Of a DNA stretch of 6,697 nucleotides, positions 6,667-6,697 are shown in pieces; position 1 is the first letter of the stretch, and each line of letters opens with the position of its first letter. The position numbers and the translations under genes are program-made. Origin of the DNA: Limnochordia bacterium (GTDB lineage Bacteria; Bacillota; Limnochordia; Darwinibacteriales; B1SED10-159); the NCBI GenBank assembly GCA_007132255.1, contig SLOZ01000398.1, positions 1 through 6,697 of the forward strand. The letters are read 5' to 3'. The notes under the pieces were generated by a model that did no database searches, had not been told where the DNA came from, and saw only the letters and a program-made list of their open reading frames with translations.

Positions 6667-6697
6667 ATGACCATGATCATTGATGCGGATGCCCACA
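6667..6697 (+). CDS. Start of another gene, possibly amidohydrolase-like (partial)
   Basis: GGAGG at 6656-6660 lies six bases before the ATG at 6667. The visible ten codons give M-T-M-I-I-D-A-D-A-H before the window ends. In-frame ATGs at 6661 and 6673 are also possible, but the first touches the ribosome-binding site and the second has wide spacing. An I-I-D-A-D-x-H opening is familiar from amidohydrolase (TIM-barrel metal hydrolase) proteins, where the early D-x-[HD]-x-H supplies metal ligands. Ten residues are too few for a firm family call. The same strand suggests it continues the operon, although the 157-base gap with repeats leaves room for separate control. Confidence 0.55.
   Translation, partial: MTMIIDADAH

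Noticed and set aside
6667..6681. ATGACCATGAT resembles the start of E. coli lacZ, suggesting vector sequence.
   Set aside because: The match lasts only about a dozen bases, and the reading continues as I-I-D-A-D-A-H rather than I-T-D-S. It has its own native-looking ribosome-binding site.

Overview
The window is one strand of a carbohydrate-utilisation operon, with every gene reading left to right. It suggests an uncultured, moderately GC-rich member of the Bacillota. The evidence is the LplA/YtcQ-type solute-binding protein, the YesN/YesM-type two-component pair, and ribosome-binding sites of AAGGAGG or AGGTGA type. The binding protein has a plain Sec signal peptide with no lipobox. This hints at a lineage that does not lipidate its binding proteins, possibly a diderm group such as Limnochordia or Halanaerobiales, but that is only inference.

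Layout: (1) 1-22, the last six codons and stop of an upstream gene, whose IGSLKE ending fits the C-terminus of an LplC/YtcP-type sugar ABC permease. (2) 67-1617, a secreted family 1 extracellular solute-binding protein. (3) 1618-1732, an intergenic stretch with a 16-bp tandem duplication that begins inside the stop codon, then a strong 15-bp hairpin. (4) 1733-3301, a YesN/AraC-type response regulator. (5) 3313-5058, a YesM/LytS-type membrane sensor histidine kinase. (6) 5067-6509, a cytoplasmic GH30-like (clan GH-A) glycoside hydrolase homologue. (7) 6510-6666, a non-coding gap with five 18-bp tandem repeats. (8) From 6667, the first ten codons of another gene, MTMIIDADAH, cut by the window end and possibly an amidohydrolase-type enzyme.

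The genes fit a simple scheme. The kinase senses an extracellular signal (a glycan fragment or a loaded binding protein), the regulator switches on the locus, the ABC importer (partly outside the window) takes up an oligosaccharide, and the signal-less hydrolase acts on it inside the cell. The hairpin after the binding-protein gene could let that gene be expressed more strongly than the regulators downstream.

The most interesting points are the hydrolase, which keeps a barrel-like fold and an Asn-Glu acid/base motif but has Thr-Ser where the strand-7 nucleophile Glu is expected; the 18-bp tandem array in front of the last gene; and the non-lipidated binding protein. I see no mobile element, CRISPR array, tRNA or rRNA.
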